From positions 569,550-633,549 of the forward strand of contig NZ_BAAANL010000003.1 in NCBI RefSeq assembly GCF_039529775.1: a stretch of 64,000 bases of DNA, written 5' to 3'. This DNA is from Myceligenerans crystallogenes. GTDB taxonomy: Bacteria > Actinomycetota > Actinomycetes > Actinomycetales > Cellulomonadaceae. The notes under the pieces were generated by a model. The model saw nothing but the letters and a program-made list of their open reading frames with translations, did not search any database and was not told the DNA's origin. Positions 17,167 through 26,213 of the stretch are shown here, one piece after another. Positions within the stretch are counted from its first letter, which is position 1; each line of letters begins with the position of its first letter. The translations under genes were made by a program, and so were the position numbers.

Positions 17167-19509
17167 ATGAAGTTCACAGACGGTTACTGGCACACCCGCC
17201 CCGAGGTCGACGCGTTGTACGCGGTCGAGGTGGACGACATCCGCGTCGACGAGGCCGCCGGGACGATGACGGTCTACGCGCCGACGACGACGATCCGCGG
17301 CCGCGGTGACACCCTCAACCGGCCGCTGATCACCGTCACGTACTCGTCGCCCGCGCCGGGCGTCGTCACCGTGAAGGTCGAGCACTGGAGCGGCGGGGCG
17401 CGCCGCGGCCCGGAGTTCGCCGTCACGGGCGAGGAGGGGTTCCGCCCCGCCGTGAAGCTCGACGACGACGCCGGTGAGCTGACGTCGGGCAACCTCACGG
17501 TCCGGGTGAGCCGCGGCGGGCCGTGGAACGCCGCGTTCACGTGCGAGGGCCGGGACCTGACGGCGAGCCTGCCCAAGTCGGTGGGCGTGATGCACGTGGC
17601 CGGGCGGGCGCACCGCACGGACACGGCCGTCGCGCGGGGCCTCACGGGTCTCGGGCCCGACGGCGTGACGTCGTGGGTGCACGAGCAGCTCACGCTCGAA
17701 CCCGGTGAGCAGGTCTACGGGCTCGGCGAGCGGTTCGGGCCGTTCGTCAAGAACGGCCAGGTGGTGGACATCTGGAACGAGGACGGCGGCACGGCCAGCG
17801 AGCTGGCCTACAAGAACGTGCCGTTCTACCTGACCAGCAAGGGGTACGGCGTGTTCGTGGCGCACCCGGAGCGGGTGTCGTTCGAGGTGGCCTCCGAGGT
17901 GAACACCCGCGTGCAGTTCTCGGTGGCGGGGCAGTCGCTGGAGTACCACGTGATCGCCGGGCCGGAGCCGAAGGACGTGCTGCGGCGGTACACCGCGCTC
18001 ACCGGGCGGCCGCCCGCGGTGCCCGCGTGGTCGTTCGGCCTGTGGCTGTCGACGTCGTTCACGACCGACTACGACGAGGCCACCGTGAACGAGTTCGTGG
18101 ACGGGATGGCGCAGCGGGACATCCCGCTGAGCGTCTTCCACTTCGACTGCTTCTGGATGCGCGAGTACCAGTGGAGCGACTTCGAGTGGGACCCCCGGGT
18201 GTTCCCCGATCCGGAGGGCATGCTGGCGCGGCTGCACGAGCGCGGGCTGAAGGTGTGCGCCTGGATCAACCCGTACATAGCGCAGCGCTCCGCGCTGTTC
18301 GAGGAGGCGCGTGCGGCGGGTTACCTGGTCAGGACGGCCGACGGCGGCGTGTGGCAGTGGGACCTGTGGCAGGCCGGGATGGGGCTGGTGGACTTCACCA
18401 ACCCGGACGCGACGGCGTGGTACCGGTCGAAGCTCGCCCGGCTGCTGGACCAGGGCGTGGACTGCTTCAAGTCGGACTTCGGGGAGCGCGTCCCGGTGGA
18501 CGGCGTGGTCTGGCACGACGGCTCCGACCCGCACAAGATGCACAACTACTACGCCCAGCTGTACAACGAGGCGGTGCACGGGCTGCTGGTCGAGCGCCGC
18601 GGGGCCGAGGACGCCGTCGTGTTCGCCCGGTCGGCGACCGCGGGCGGCCAGACGATGCCCGTCCACTGGGGCGGCGACTGCGACTCGACCTTCGCGGCCA
18701 TGGGCGAGTCCCTGCGCGGCGGGCTGTCGCTGGGCCTGTGCGGGTTCGGGTACTGGAGCCACGACATCGGCGGCTTCGAGAACACGCCGGATCCGGCGGT
18801 CTTCAAGCGCTGGGCGGCGTTCGGGCTGCTGTCCTCGCACTCCCGGCTGCACGGCTCGCAGTCCTATCGCGTGCCGTGGGCGTTCGACGACGAGGCCGTC
18901 GACGTGGTGCGGAAGTTCACGCACCTGAAGATGTCGCTGATGCCGTACCTGGCGGGTGCCGCCGAGCAGGTGCGGTCCGACGGGACGCCGATGATGCGCG
19001 CGATGCTGCTGGAGTTCCCGGGCGACCGGGCGGTGCACACCCTCGACACCCAGTACATGCTGGGCGACTCGCTGCTGGTGGCGCCGGTCTTCCGCGCCGA
19101 CGGCAGGGTGGACTACTACCTCCCGGCGGGGGAGTGGACCCGGCTGCTGCAGCCGGGCGGGCCGGCCGTGCCGGGCTCCCGCTGGGTGACCGAGGAACAT
19201 GGCTTCGACTCCCTTCCCCTGCTGGCGCGGCCCGGTTCGGTGATCCCGGTGGGGTCGCGTGACGACCGGCCGGACTACGCCTGGGCCGACGGCGTGACGC
19301 TGCGGTGCTTCGAGCTCCCGGACGGGTACGAGCGCGACGTCGTCGTCCCCGGTGGTACCGGGGAACCCGCGACGTTCACGGTGCGGCGCACCGGCGACAC
19401 CGTGCGGGTGAGCACCACCGACGCGCCGGCCGGCTGGGGCGTCGAGGTTTCCGGGCGTACCGCCCGGGCCGCGGGCGCGGGCGAGGTGGCGATCACCTTG
19501 GGCGACTGA
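17167..19509 (+). CDS. Glycoside hydrolase family 31 alpha-xylosidase (YicI type)
   Basis: A 780-residue intracellular enzyme that should release alpha-xylose from the non-reducing end of xyloglucan-type oligosaccharides. The N-terminal MKFTDGYWHTRPEV opening and length match the YicI group. The predicted nucleophile is Asp437 in FKSDFGERVP and the acid/base Asp504 in HWGGDCDST; KSDFGE is diagnostic of alpha-xylosidase rather than alpha-glucosidase. It lies at the end of the importer operon, about 100 bp after the last permease, with GAGGGAGAGGC in front of the ATG. A strong hairpin at 19532-19583 ends the transcript. In context it supports uptake then intracellular trimming of xylosylated oligosaccharides. 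Confidence 0.92.
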   Translation: MKFTDGYWHTRPEVDALYAVEVDDIRVDEAAGTMTVYAPTTTIRGRGDTLNRPLITVTYSSPAPGVVTVKVEHWSGGARRGPEFAVTGEEGFRPAVKLDDDAGELTSGNLTVRVSRGGPWNAAFTCEGRDLTASLPKSVGVMHVAGRAHRTDTAVARGLTGLGPDGVTSWVHEQLTLEPGEQVYGLGERFGPFVKNGQVVDIWNEDGGTASELAYKNVPFYLTSKGYGVFVAHPERVSFEVASEVNTRVQFSVAGQSLEYHVIAGPEPKDVLRRYTALTGRPPAVPAWSFGLWLSTSFTTDYDEATVNEFVDGMAQRDIPLSVFHFDCFWMREYQWSDFEWDPRVFPDPEGMLARLHERGLKVCAWINPYIAQRSALFEEARAAGYLVRTADGGVWQWDLWQAGMGLVDFTNPDATAWYRSKLARLLDQGVDCFKSDFGERVPVDGVVWHDGSDPHKMHNYYAQLYNEAVHGLLVERRGAEDAVVFARSATAGGQTMPVHWGGDCDSTFAAMGESLRGGLSLGLCGFGYWSHDIGGFENTPDPAVFKRWAAFGLLSSHSRLHGSQSYRVPWAFDDEAVDVVRKFTHLKMSLMPYLAGAAEQVRSDGTPMMRAMLLEFPGDRAVHTLDTQYMLGDSLLVAPVFRADGRVDYYLPAGEWTRLLQPGGPAVPGSRWVTEEHGFDSLPLLARPGSVIPVGSRDDRPDYAWADGVTLRCFELPDGYERDVVVPGGTGEPATFTVRRTGDTVRVSTTDAPAGWGVEVSGRTARAAGAGEVAITLGD

Positions 19510-19531
19510 ACCCACCTCGGGCCGCTGGACC

Positions 19532-19583
19532 GCGGGTCCGGCGAACTCGGCCACCAGGGGGCGGCCGAGCTCGCCGGGCCCGC
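19532..19583. terminator. Strong bidirectional hairpin after GH31
   Basis: Two 21-nt arms (19532-19552 and 19563-19583) pair with only two non-Watson-Crick positions, separated by a 10-nt loop. It lies between the GH31 gene (+) and a small gene on the opposite strand. Confidence 0.75.
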
Positions 19584-19591
19584 CGGGGGGC

Positions 19592-19831
19592 TCAGGACGG
19601 AGGCGCGTCCAGGTCCGCGCCGCCGTGCAGCACCGCGGCGCCGGACGGCGTGCCCGCCGGGCGGGGCGGGCCGGCGGGCACGTGCAGCACGGCAGGGCGC
19701 ACCACGACGTCGTACCGGGTGCCGAACTCCGACCGCACGGGATGCGTCGCATCCGTGCGCCGGTATGTGATCCTCGGCGTGGTGAGCACCGCGTCGATCG
19801 CCGCGGCCAGGGCCGCTTCCGTTGCAGACAT
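19592..19831 (-). CDS. Small hypothetical protein
   Basis: A 79-residue protein that I do not recognise. ATG 19831 is chosen because GGAGG lies 8 nt upstream; an in-frame ATG at 19855 is the alternative. The N-terminal half (SATEAALAAAIDAVLTTPRITYRRTD) is helical and the rest is Pro/Gly/Val rich without clear domains. It sits alone between the GH31 and GH1 genes, on the opposite strand, ending just beyond the shared hairpin. The ribosome-binding site and codon pattern make it plausible, but no function can be given. Confidence 0.45.
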   Translation of the reverse strand: MSATEAALAAAIDAVLTTPRITYRRTDATHPVRSEFGTRYDVVVRPAVLHVPAGPPRPAGTPSGAAVLHGGADLDAPPS

Positions 19832-19991
19832 CCCGTGCACCTCCGTCTCCGTCATTAGCACGTACGTTCGATCCTAACCCCCACCCACCACAACCGCCAC
19901 CGGTCATTCCACGACCCGGTCGCCACGAGCGACCATAGACCCGCTCACCGACACTGATCCCAGCACCTCGACGGCGTTCACCAGACGTCCG

Positions 19992-20005
19992 TCGAATCGA
20001 TTCCA
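19992..20005. promoter_or_regulatory. LacI-type operator upstream of GH1
   Basis: TCGAATCGATTCCA differs at one symmetric position from a perfect palindrome and matches the island series. It ends at the ribosome-binding site of the GH1 gene, so it could block both transcription and translation initiation. Confidence 0.55.
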
Positions 20006-20016
20006 TGGAGGCTCGC

Positions 20017-21465
20017 ATGACGACCACGAGTGACGCCCGCACGTTCCCCGACGACTTCGTGTGGGGGTCGGCGACGGCGTCGTACCAGATCGAGGGAGGC
20101 GCGACCGAAGGCGGACGTGGCCCGTCGATCTGGGACACCTTCTCCCACACCCCCGGCAAGACCCTCAACGGCGACACCGGCGACGTGGCGGACGACCACT
20201 ACCACCGCTGGCCCGAGGACGTCGAGCACATCAAGAACCTGGGCCTCGGCGCCTACCGCCTCTCGATCGCCTGGCCCCGGGTGCAGCCCGGCGGCACCGG
20301 CGACTTCAACGCCGAGGGCATCCGGTTCTACTCCGACCTGCTGGACGCCCTGCTGGCCGCCGGCGTCAAGCCCGTGGTAACGCTCTACCACTGGGACCTC
20401 CCGCAGGAGCTCGAGGACGCCGGCGGCTGGGCCAACCGCGCCACCGCCGAGGCCTTCGCCGTCTACGCCCGCCGCATGGCCGAGGAGCTCGGCGACCGCG
20501 TCGACGTCTGGACCACCCTCAACGAGCCCTGGTGCAGCTCGCTCCTGGGCTACGCCTCCGGCGTGCACGCGCCGGGCGTCACCGACGCGGCCACGGCGCT
20601 CGCGGCCATCCACCACCTGAACCTGGCCCACGGCCTGGCGGTCACGGCGATCCGGGACGTGCTCGGCGAGTCCGCGAAGACCTCGATCACGCTGAACCTG
20701 CACGTCGTGCGCGCCGACGACCCGTCGTCGGACGCCGACCTCGAGGCCAAGCGCAAGGCCGACGAGATCGCCAACGAGTCGTTCCTCGGCCCCCTGCTGG
20801 AGGGCGCGTACCCGGCCGGCCTGCTCAAGCGCACCGCGTCGGTCACCGACTGGTCCTTCGTGCGGGACGGCGACCTGGAGCTCATCCGGCAGCCGCTTGG
20901 CGTGCTCGGGGTGAACTACTACTCGACCGCGCGGGTGCGCGCCTGGTCCGGCGAGGGCGAACGGCAGCAGGCGGACGGCCACAAGGACTCCGCGGGCAGC
21001 CCGTGGATCGGCGCCGAGGACATCGAGTTCCTGCCCCAGCCCGGCCCGCACACCGCGATGGGCTGGAACATCGAGCCCGCCGGCCTCACCGACCTGCTGC
21101 TCGAGCTGCACGAGCGGTACCCGGACCTGCCCATGATGGTCACCGAGAACGGCGCCGCGTTCGACGACGAGGTCACCGAGACCGACGGCGTCAAGCGGGT
21201 GCACGACCCGCGCCGCGTGCAGTACCTGCACGACCACGTCGAGGCCCTGGGCCGGGCCCGCGACAAGGGCGCCGACGTGCGCGGGTACTTCGCCTGGTCG
21301 CTCCTGGACAACTTCGAGTGGGCGTACGGGTACGACCGCCGGTTCGGCATCATCCGCGTGGACTACGACACGCAGGAGCGCACCTGGAAGGACTCCGCGC
21401 ACTGGTACCGCCGACTCGCGACGACGGGCGTGCTCCCGGAGGTGACCGAGGCCGGACCCCGGTGA
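20017..21465 (+). CDS. Glycoside hydrolase family 1 beta-glucosidase
   Basis: A 482-residue cytoplasmic beta-glucosidase with the GH1 opening FPDDFVWGSATASYQIEGG. The acid/base is Glu170 in TLNEPW and the nucleophile Glu377 in MVTENGAAF; the substrate-binding end YFAWSLLDNFEWAYGYDRRFG is intact. ATG 20017 is preceded by GGAGG at ideal spacing; ATG 20005 would overlap that site. A LacI-type palindrome lies directly upstream. It should cleave cellobiose or other beta-glucosides brought in by the importers of this island, complementing GH3, GH42 and GH31. Confidence 0.95.
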   Translation: MTTTSDARTFPDDFVWGSATASYQIEGGATEGGRGPSIWDTFSHTPGKTLNGDTGDVADDHYHRWPEDVEHIKNLGLGAYRLSIAWPRVQPGGTGDFNAEGIRFYSDLLDALLAAGVKPVVTLYHWDLPQELEDAGGWANRATAEAFAVYARRMAEELGDRVDVWTTLNEPWCSSLLGYASGVHAPGVTDAATALAAIHHLNLAHGLAVTAIRDVLGESAKTSITLNLHVVRADDPSSDADLEAKRKADEIANESFLGPLLEGAYPAGLLKRTASVTDWSFVRDGDLELIRQPLGVLGVNYYSTARVRAWSGEGERQQADGHKDSAGSPWIGAEDIEFLPQPGPHTAMGWNIEPAGLTDLLLELHERYPDLPMMVTENGAAFDDEVTETDGVKRVHDPRRVQYLHDHVEALGRARDKGADVRGYFAWSLLDNFEWAYGYDRRFGIIRVDYDTQERTWKDSAHWYRRLATTGVLPEVTEAGPR

Positions 21466-21951
21466 TCGCGAGCCGGTGACCAGGCTCCGGATGACACGCC
21501 CAACCGGTCGCGACACGCCGGGAGTTCAACTCGGGTTCGCATGAAGTTGGCGGGTGGTTCGTCCGCTTTCCAGACAGCCTCGCGGTCGTCGTCGGCTCGT
21601 GTCCGACGGCGGCCGCGGGCGACTTCAAGGCTATGTCGGACAGGGCGCGCCGGTGGCATTCGTGAGGCACGTGACGGGCGTGGACGCGCGTCTCGCAGCC
21701 CGTCCGGACGCGCCTCCCGGAGAGTGTCGTACCGGCGTGGCAGCATGGTCCGCGAGCCTGGCCCGGCCCTCTCGCGCGGCCGGTGCGTCGGGTGCGTCAC
21801 ACCCGCCGACCACAACATGTCGTTGCCGAGCGAGTGTCAGACACTAGGTGTAGTGTTTTGATCAGCGGGTGGATGAGACGCCCGCGGCAACCACATCGGT
21901 GTAGTTCCACCGATGTTCTTCGAGGTCACACCTACCCAGGGGAGGGCGGAC
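21466..21951 (+). other. Intergenic region upstream of nrdHIEF
   Basis: This 486-bp gap holds no gene I can support. Its 3' third contains the probable promoter and NrdR box of the ribonucleotide reductase operon. Confidence 0.6.
21841..21856. promoter_or_regulatory. NrdR box
   Basis: ACACTAGGTGTAGTGT matches the palindromic NrdR consensus (ACACWATATATWGTGT), with intact ACACTA and TAGTGT arms, about 95 bp before nrdH. A related half (GGTGTAGT) recurs at 21898-21905, spaced 51 bp, more than the usual three turns, so the second box is doubtful. Confidence 0.7.
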
Positions 21952-22194
21952 ATGAGCGTCACCGTCTACAGCAAGCCGGCGTGCGTCCAGTGCGACGCAA
22001 CGTACCGCGCGCTCGACCGCAAGGGCATCGAGTACACGGTCGTGGACATCACGCAGGACGCCGACGCGCTCGAGATGGTGCGCGGCCTCGGGTACCTCCA
22101 GGCACCGGTCGTCGTGGCCGGCGACGAGCACTGGTCGGGCTTCCGGCCGGACAAGGTCATGGCGCTCGCGGCTGCCCCGGTGGTCGTCGCCTGA
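21952..22194 (+). CDS. nrdH: Glutaredoxin-like protein NrdH
   Basis: An 80-residue redoxin that passes electrons from thioredoxin reductase to class Ib ribonucleotide reductase. The active site is CVQC in VYSKPACVQCDATYR, and the C-terminal GFRPDKV motif is typical of NrdH. ATG 21952 follows GGGGAGGGCGGAC. It is the first gene of nrdHIEF, with nrdI 26 bp downstream. An NrdR box lies in the promoter region, so repression when dATP is high is expected. Confidence 0.96.
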   Translation: MSVTVYSKPACVQCDATYRALDRKGIEYTVVDITQDADALEMVRGLGYLQAPVVVAGDEHWSGFRPDKVMALAAAPVVVA

Positions 22195-22220
22195 CAGCTA
22201 GCGAAGGCAGGGGCGGAACG

Positions 22221-22673
22221 ATGGGATCCCTGGTTTATTTCTCCAGCGTCTCGGAGAACACGCACCGGTTCGTGCAGCGCCTCGGGCTCGAGGAGCTCGG
22301 CATCCCGGTGCACCGGATCCCCGTGCGCCCGGCCGACGGCTTCCTGCGCGTCGACGAACCGTACGTCCTCGTGGTCCCCACCTACGGCGGGGGCAACGAG
22401 GGTGGCTCGGTCCCGCGCCAGGTTCGCAGGTTCCTGAACGACGAGCACAACCGGTCGTTCATCCGCGGCGTGATCGCCGCAGGCAACACCAACTTCGGGG
22501 CTGCGTACTGCATCGCCGGGGACATCATCGCTGCCAAGTGCGACGTCCCGTACCTGTACGCGTTCGAGCTCCTGGGCACAGCGCAGGACGTCACACGCGT
22601 CCGCAACGGATTGGCACGATTTTGGCAACAGCAACCACACACCCCGCCCCGGCAGGTACCGCTCTCGGCCTGA
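22221..22673 (+). CDS. nrdI: Class Ib ribonucleotide reductase flavodoxin NrdI
   Basis: A 150-residue flavodoxin-like protein that supplies the oxidant used to build the Mn(III)2-tyrosyl radical in NrdF. Family motifs are present: LVYFSSVSENTHRFVQRL (FMN phosphate loop), VVPTYGGGNEGGSVPRQV and VIAAGNTNFGAAYCIAGD. ATG 22221 follows GCAGGGGCGGAACG. It lies between nrdH and nrdE in the usual order, and its 3' end may overlap the true start of nrdE. Confidence 0.96.
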   Translation: MGSLVYFSSVSENTHRFVQRLGLEELGIPVHRIPVRPADGFLRVDEPYVLVVPTYGGGNEGGSVPRQVRRFLNDEHNRSFIRGVIAAGNTNFGAAYCIAGDIIAAKCDVPYLYAFELLGTAQDVTRVRNGLARFWQQQPHTPPRQVPLSA

Positions 22674-22675
22674 CC

Positions 22676-24805
22676 GTGGGAGCACCCCTGAGCGCGCCGA
22701 TGGACTACCACGCGCTCAACGCGATGCTGAACCTGTACGGCGCCGACGGGAAGATCCAGTTCGACAAGGACCGTGAGGCCGCGCGGCAGTACTTCCTGCA
22801 GCACGTGCTGCCGAACACCGTCGAGTTCGACACCCTCGAGGCCAAGCTGGACCACCTCGTCGAGAACAAGTACTACGACCCGGCGGTGCTCGCGAAGTAC
22901 TCGCCCGCGTTCGTCAAGACGCTGTTCCAGCGGGCGTACGCCATGGACTTCCGGTTCGAGACCTTCCTCGGCGCGTTCAAGTACTACACGTCGTACACGC
23001 TCAAGACGTTCGACGGCAAGAAGTACCTGGAGCGCTTCGAGGACCGCGTCAGCATGGTCGCCCTCGGCCTGGCCGACGGCGACGAGCAGCTGGCCGAGAA
23101 GATCGTCGACGAGGTGATCGCGGGCCGCTTCCAGCCGGCCACACCGACGTTCCTCAACGTGGGCAAGGCCCAGCGCGGGGAGCCGGTGTCCTGCTTCCTG
23201 CTGCGCATCGAGGACAACATGGAGTCGATCGCGCGGGGGATCAACTCCGCGCTGCAGCTCTCCAAGCGGGGCGGCGGCGTGGCGCTGCTGCTCAGCAACG
23301 TCCGCGAGCACGGCGCGCCGATCAAGCACATCGAGAACCAGTCCTCGGGCGTCATCCCCGTGATGAAGCTCCTGGAGGACTCCTTCAGCTACGCCAACCA
23401 GCTCGGCGCGCGCCAGGGCGCGGGCGCGGTGTACCTGCACGCGCACCACCCCGACATCATGCGGTTCCTGGACACCAAGCGGGAGAACGCGGACGAGAAG
23501 ATCCGCATCAAGACGCTCTCGCTCGGCGTCGTCATCCCGGACATCACGTTCGAGCTGGCGAAGCAGAACAAGGACATGCACCTGTTCAGCCCGTACGACG
23601 TCGAGCGCGTGTACGGCAAGCCGTTCGCGGACGTCTCGATCTCCGAGAAGTACGACGAGCTCGTGGCGGACGAGCGCATCCGCAAGACGACGATCAACGC
23701 GCGCGACTTCTTCCAGACGCTCGCCGAGCTGCAGTTCGAGTCCGGGTACCCGTACATCATGTTCGAGGACACGGTGAACAAGGCGAACCCGATCGCGGGC
23801 CGCATCACGCACTCGAACCTGTGCTCGGAGATCCTGCAGGTCTCGACGGCGTCGTCGTTCAACGAGGACCTCTCGTACAGCGAGGTCGGCCGCGACATCT
23901 CCTGCAACCTGGGTTCGCTGAACATCGCCAAGGCGATGGACTCGCCGGACTTCGGGGCGACGATCGACACCGCGATCCGCGCGCTGACCGCGGTCAGCGA
24001 CCAGACGTCGATCGAGTCGGTCCCGTCCGTGAAGCTCGCGAACGAGCTGGGGCACGCGATCGGCCTGGGGCAGATGAACCTGCACGGCTACCTGGCGCGC
24101 GAGCGGATCTTCTACGGCTCCGAGGAGGGCGTCGACTTCACCAACATCTACTTCTACACGGTCGCGTACCACGCGATCGCGGCGTCGAACCGCCTGGCCA
24201 CGGAGCGCGGCCAGACGTTCGGCGGGTTCGAGGAGTCGAAGTACGCCACGGGCGAGTACTTCGACAAGTACACGAACCAGGAGTGGAAGCCCGCGACCGA
24301 GCGCGTGGCGCGGCTGTTCGCGGATGCCGGCGTGGCGATCCCGACCCAGGAGGACTGGAAGGCCCTCAAGACGTCGGTGATGGAGCACGGCCTGTACAAC
24401 CAGAACCTCCAGGCCGTCCCGCCGACGGGCTCGATCAGCTACATCAACAACTCGACGTCGTCGATCCACCCGGTGCCGGCCAAGGTCGAGATCCGCAAGG
24501 AAGGCAAGCTCGGCCGCGTCTACTACCCGGCGCCGTACATGACGAACGACAACCTGGAGTACTACCAGGACGCGTACGAGATCGGCTACGAGAAGATCAT
24601 CGACACGTACGCGGCGGCGACCCAGCACGTGGACCAGGGCCTCAGCCTCACCCTGTTCTTCCCGGACACGGTCACCACGCGTGACGTGAACAAGGCGCAG
24701 ATCTACGCCTGGAGGAAGGGCATCAAGACCCTCTACTACATCCGCCTGCGGCAGATGGCACTCGAGGGCACCGAGGTGGAGAACTGCGTCAGCTGCATGC
24801 TGTGA
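22676..24805 (+). CDS. nrdE: Class Ib ribonucleoside-diphosphate reductase alpha subunit
   Basis: The catalytic subunit, about 709 residues, reduces NDPs to dNDPs. Visible signatures: N-terminal DYHALNAMLNLYGADGKIQFDKDREAARQYF, the substrate Cys in PVSCFLLRIEDNM, NLCSEI, the PPTGSISYINNSTSSIHPV loop, and the C-terminal redox pair in ENCVSCML that NrdH reduces. As in class Ib enzymes, no N-terminal ATP cone is present. The start is uncertain: GTG 22676 directly follows nrdI, ATG 22700 is the first ATG, and a TTG at 22622 inside nrdI would give a longer N-terminus like that of relatives. Confidence 0.95.
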   Translation: MGAPLSAPMDYHALNAMLNLYGADGKIQFDKDREAARQYFLQHVLPNTVEFDTLEAKLDHLVENKYYDPAVLAKYSPAFVKTLFQRAYAMDFRFETFLGAFKYYTSYTLKTFDGKKYLERFEDRVSMVALGLADGDEQLAEKIVDEVIAGRFQPATPTFLNVGKAQRGEPVSCFLLRIEDNMESIARGINSALQLSKRGGGVALLLSNVREHGAPIKHIENQSSGVIPVMKLLEDSFSYANQLGARQGAGAVYLHAHHPDIMRFLDTKRENADEKIRIKTLSLGVVIPDITFELAKQNKDMHLFSPYDVERVYGKPFADVSISEKYDELVADERIRKTTINARDFFQTLAELQFESGYPYIMFEDTVNKANPIAGRITHSNLCSEILQVSTASSFNEDLSYSEVGRDISCNLGSLNIAKAMDSPDFGATIDTAIRALTAVSDQTSIESVPSVKLANELGHAIGLGQMNLHGYLARERIFYGSEEGVDFTNIYFYTVAYHAIAASNRLATERGQTFGGFEESKYATGEYFDKYTNQEWKPATERVARLFADAGVAIPTQEDWKALKTSVMEHGLYNQNLQAVPPTGSISYINNSTSSIHPVPAKVEIRKEGKLGRVYYPAPYMTNDNLEYYQDAYEIGYEKIIDTYAAATQHVDQGLSLTLFFPDTVTTRDVNKAQIYAWRKGIKTLYYIRLRQMALEGTEVENCVSCML

Positions 24806-24867
24806 CCCGCGGTTCTACCGCCTGACCCCGCCACGATTGTCGTCGGACACCTGGAAGAAGAAGCACC

Positions 24868-25848
24868 ATGGCACCCACAGGAAAGCTCAAGCTCATCGAT
24901 CGCGTCAGCGCGATCAACTGGAACCGGCTGCAGGACGAGAAGGACCTTGAGGTCTGGGACCGACTCGTCGGGAACTTCTGGCTGCCGGAGAAGGTGCCGG
25001 TGTCGAACGACATCCAGTCGTGGCACACGCTGAGCGAGCCCGAGAAGGTCATGACCACCCGGGTGTTCACCGGGCTGACGCTGCTGGACACGATCCAGGG
25101 GACGGTCGGCGCGGTGTCGCTCATCCCGGACGCGCTGACGCCGCACGAGGAGGCGGTGTACACGAACATCGCGTTCATGGAGTCGGTGCACGCGAAGAGC
25201 TACTCGTCGATCTTCTCGACCCTGCTGTCCACCAAGGAGATCGACGACGCGTTCGCCTGGTCGGAGAGCAGCCCGCACCTGCAGAAGAAGGCCGAGATCG
25301 TCCTCAAGTACTACCGGGGCGACGAGCCGCTGAAGCGGAAGGTCGCCAGCACGATGCTGGAGTCGTTCCTCTTCTACTCGGGCTTCTACGCGCCGATGTA
25401 CTGGTCCTCGCGGGCGAAGCTCACGAACACGGCCGACCTGATCCGCCTCATCATCCGCGACGAGGCCGTGCACGGGTACTACATCGGCTACAAGTACCAG
25501 AAGGGCCTGGAGCTGGTCAGCCAGGCCGAGCGGGACGAGCTCAAGGGCTACACGTTCGAGCTGCTCTTCGAGCTGTACGAGAACGAGGTGGGCTACACCG
25601 AGTCGCTCTACGGCGAGCTCGGCCTGGTCGACGACGTCAAGGCGTTCCTGCGCTACAACGCCAACAAGGCCCTGATGAACCTGGGCTACGAGGCGCTGTT
25701 CCCCAAGGAGGACACGGACGTCAACCCGGCCATCCTGGCGGCCCTGAGCCCCAACGCCGACGAGAACCACGACTTCTTCAGCGGCTCGGGCTCCAGCTAC
25801 GTCATCGGCAAGGCGGTAGAGACACAGGACGACGACTGGGACTTCTGA
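24868..25848 (+). CDS. nrdF: Class Ib ribonucleoside-diphosphate reductase beta subunit
   Basis: A 326-residue radical-generating subunit with the metal-binding carboxylate/His helices (EEAVYTNIAFMESVHAKS and IRDEAVHGYYIGYKYQ) and the family opening LIDRVSAINWNRLQDEKDLEVWDRL. It ends in the conserved acidic tail DDDWDF, which binds NrdE. It is the last gene of nrdHIEF. Its final codons and stop form the attachment core of the integrated element: the 18-bp sequence at 25835-25852 recurs at 46389-46406, so insertion left the protein intact but replaced everything downstream of the stop. Confidence 0.96.
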   Translation: MAPTGKLKLIDRVSAINWNRLQDEKDLEVWDRLVGNFWLPEKVPVSNDIQSWHTLSEPEKVMTTRVFTGLTLLDTIQGTVGAVSLIPDALTPHEEAVYTNIAFMESVHAKSYSSIFSTLLSTKEIDDAFAWSESSPHLQKKAEIVLKYYRGDEPLKRKVASTMLESFLFYSGFYAPMYWSSRAKLTNTADLIRLIIRDEAVHGYYIGYKYQKGLELVSQAERDELKGYTFELLFELYENEVGYTESLYGELGLVDDVKAFLRYNANKALMNLGYEALFPKEDTDVNPAILAALSPNADENHDFFSGSGSSYVIGKAVETQDDDWDF

Positions 25849-25852
25849 GAGT
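25835..25852 (+). other. attL core
   Basis: ACTGGGACTTCTGAGAGT covers the last codons and stop of nrdF and is repeated exactly at 46389-46406 in the same orientation. Sequences differ immediately outside on both sides, so the core is 18 bp. Confidence 0.88.
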
Positions 25853-25890
25853 TCTCTCGGAGCCCGTAGCCCGGTAGGGCTGGTGAGGGG

Positions 25891-25920
25891 CCCGGAACCG
25901 CAGGATTCTGCGGTTCCGGG
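25891..25920 (+). terminator. Intrinsic terminator downstream of nrdF
   Basis: A perfect 12-bp stem (CCCGGAACCGCA with its complement), 6-nt loop GGATTC, followed by CCTTTCT. It belongs to the element, not the ancestral chromosome, because it lies right of the attL core. Confidence 0.88.
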
Positions 25921-25985
25921 CCTTTCTGCGTGCCGACATCCGTAGGACACAGGAGGTCGGAGATGGACACCAGAACCCAGCCGGT

Positions 25986-26173
25986 GGGGCACGCCGGGGG
26001 CACGCGCGCACCTGACAGGGGAGCGCGAAGCGTGCTGCGGACCGGAATTCGGGTCCGCGGTACCGCCGAGGCCGTGCCCCTTCGTGCCCCTCGCGGGCTC
26101 ACGGAGGGCGCGGGAGCCGCAGGATTCTGCGGATTCCGCCGCTCGTGCACCGCAAGGGGCACGGAGGGGCACG
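25986..26173. repeat. Three pairs of GGGGCACG octamers: candidate integrase arm sites
   Basis: GGGGCACG occurs at 25986 and 25997, inverted at 26073 and 26083, and again at 26156 and 26166. Within pairs the spacing is 10-11 bp, and pairs are 83-87 bp apart, both near whole helical turns. Position between the attL core and the integrase start fits arm-type binding sites. This accounts for much of the 365-bp gap between nrdF and the integrase. Confidence 0.6.
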
Positions 26174-26213
26174 ACGGTCCACGAGGGGCCCGCCGTGTCC
26201 ACGGGAGGTCGCG

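Noticed and set aside
25849..26213. Possible tRNA or CRISPR at the element's left end
   Set aside because: No cloverleaf or regularly spaced identical repeats are present; the palindromes are terminator-like and the octamers are explained as possible integrase sites.
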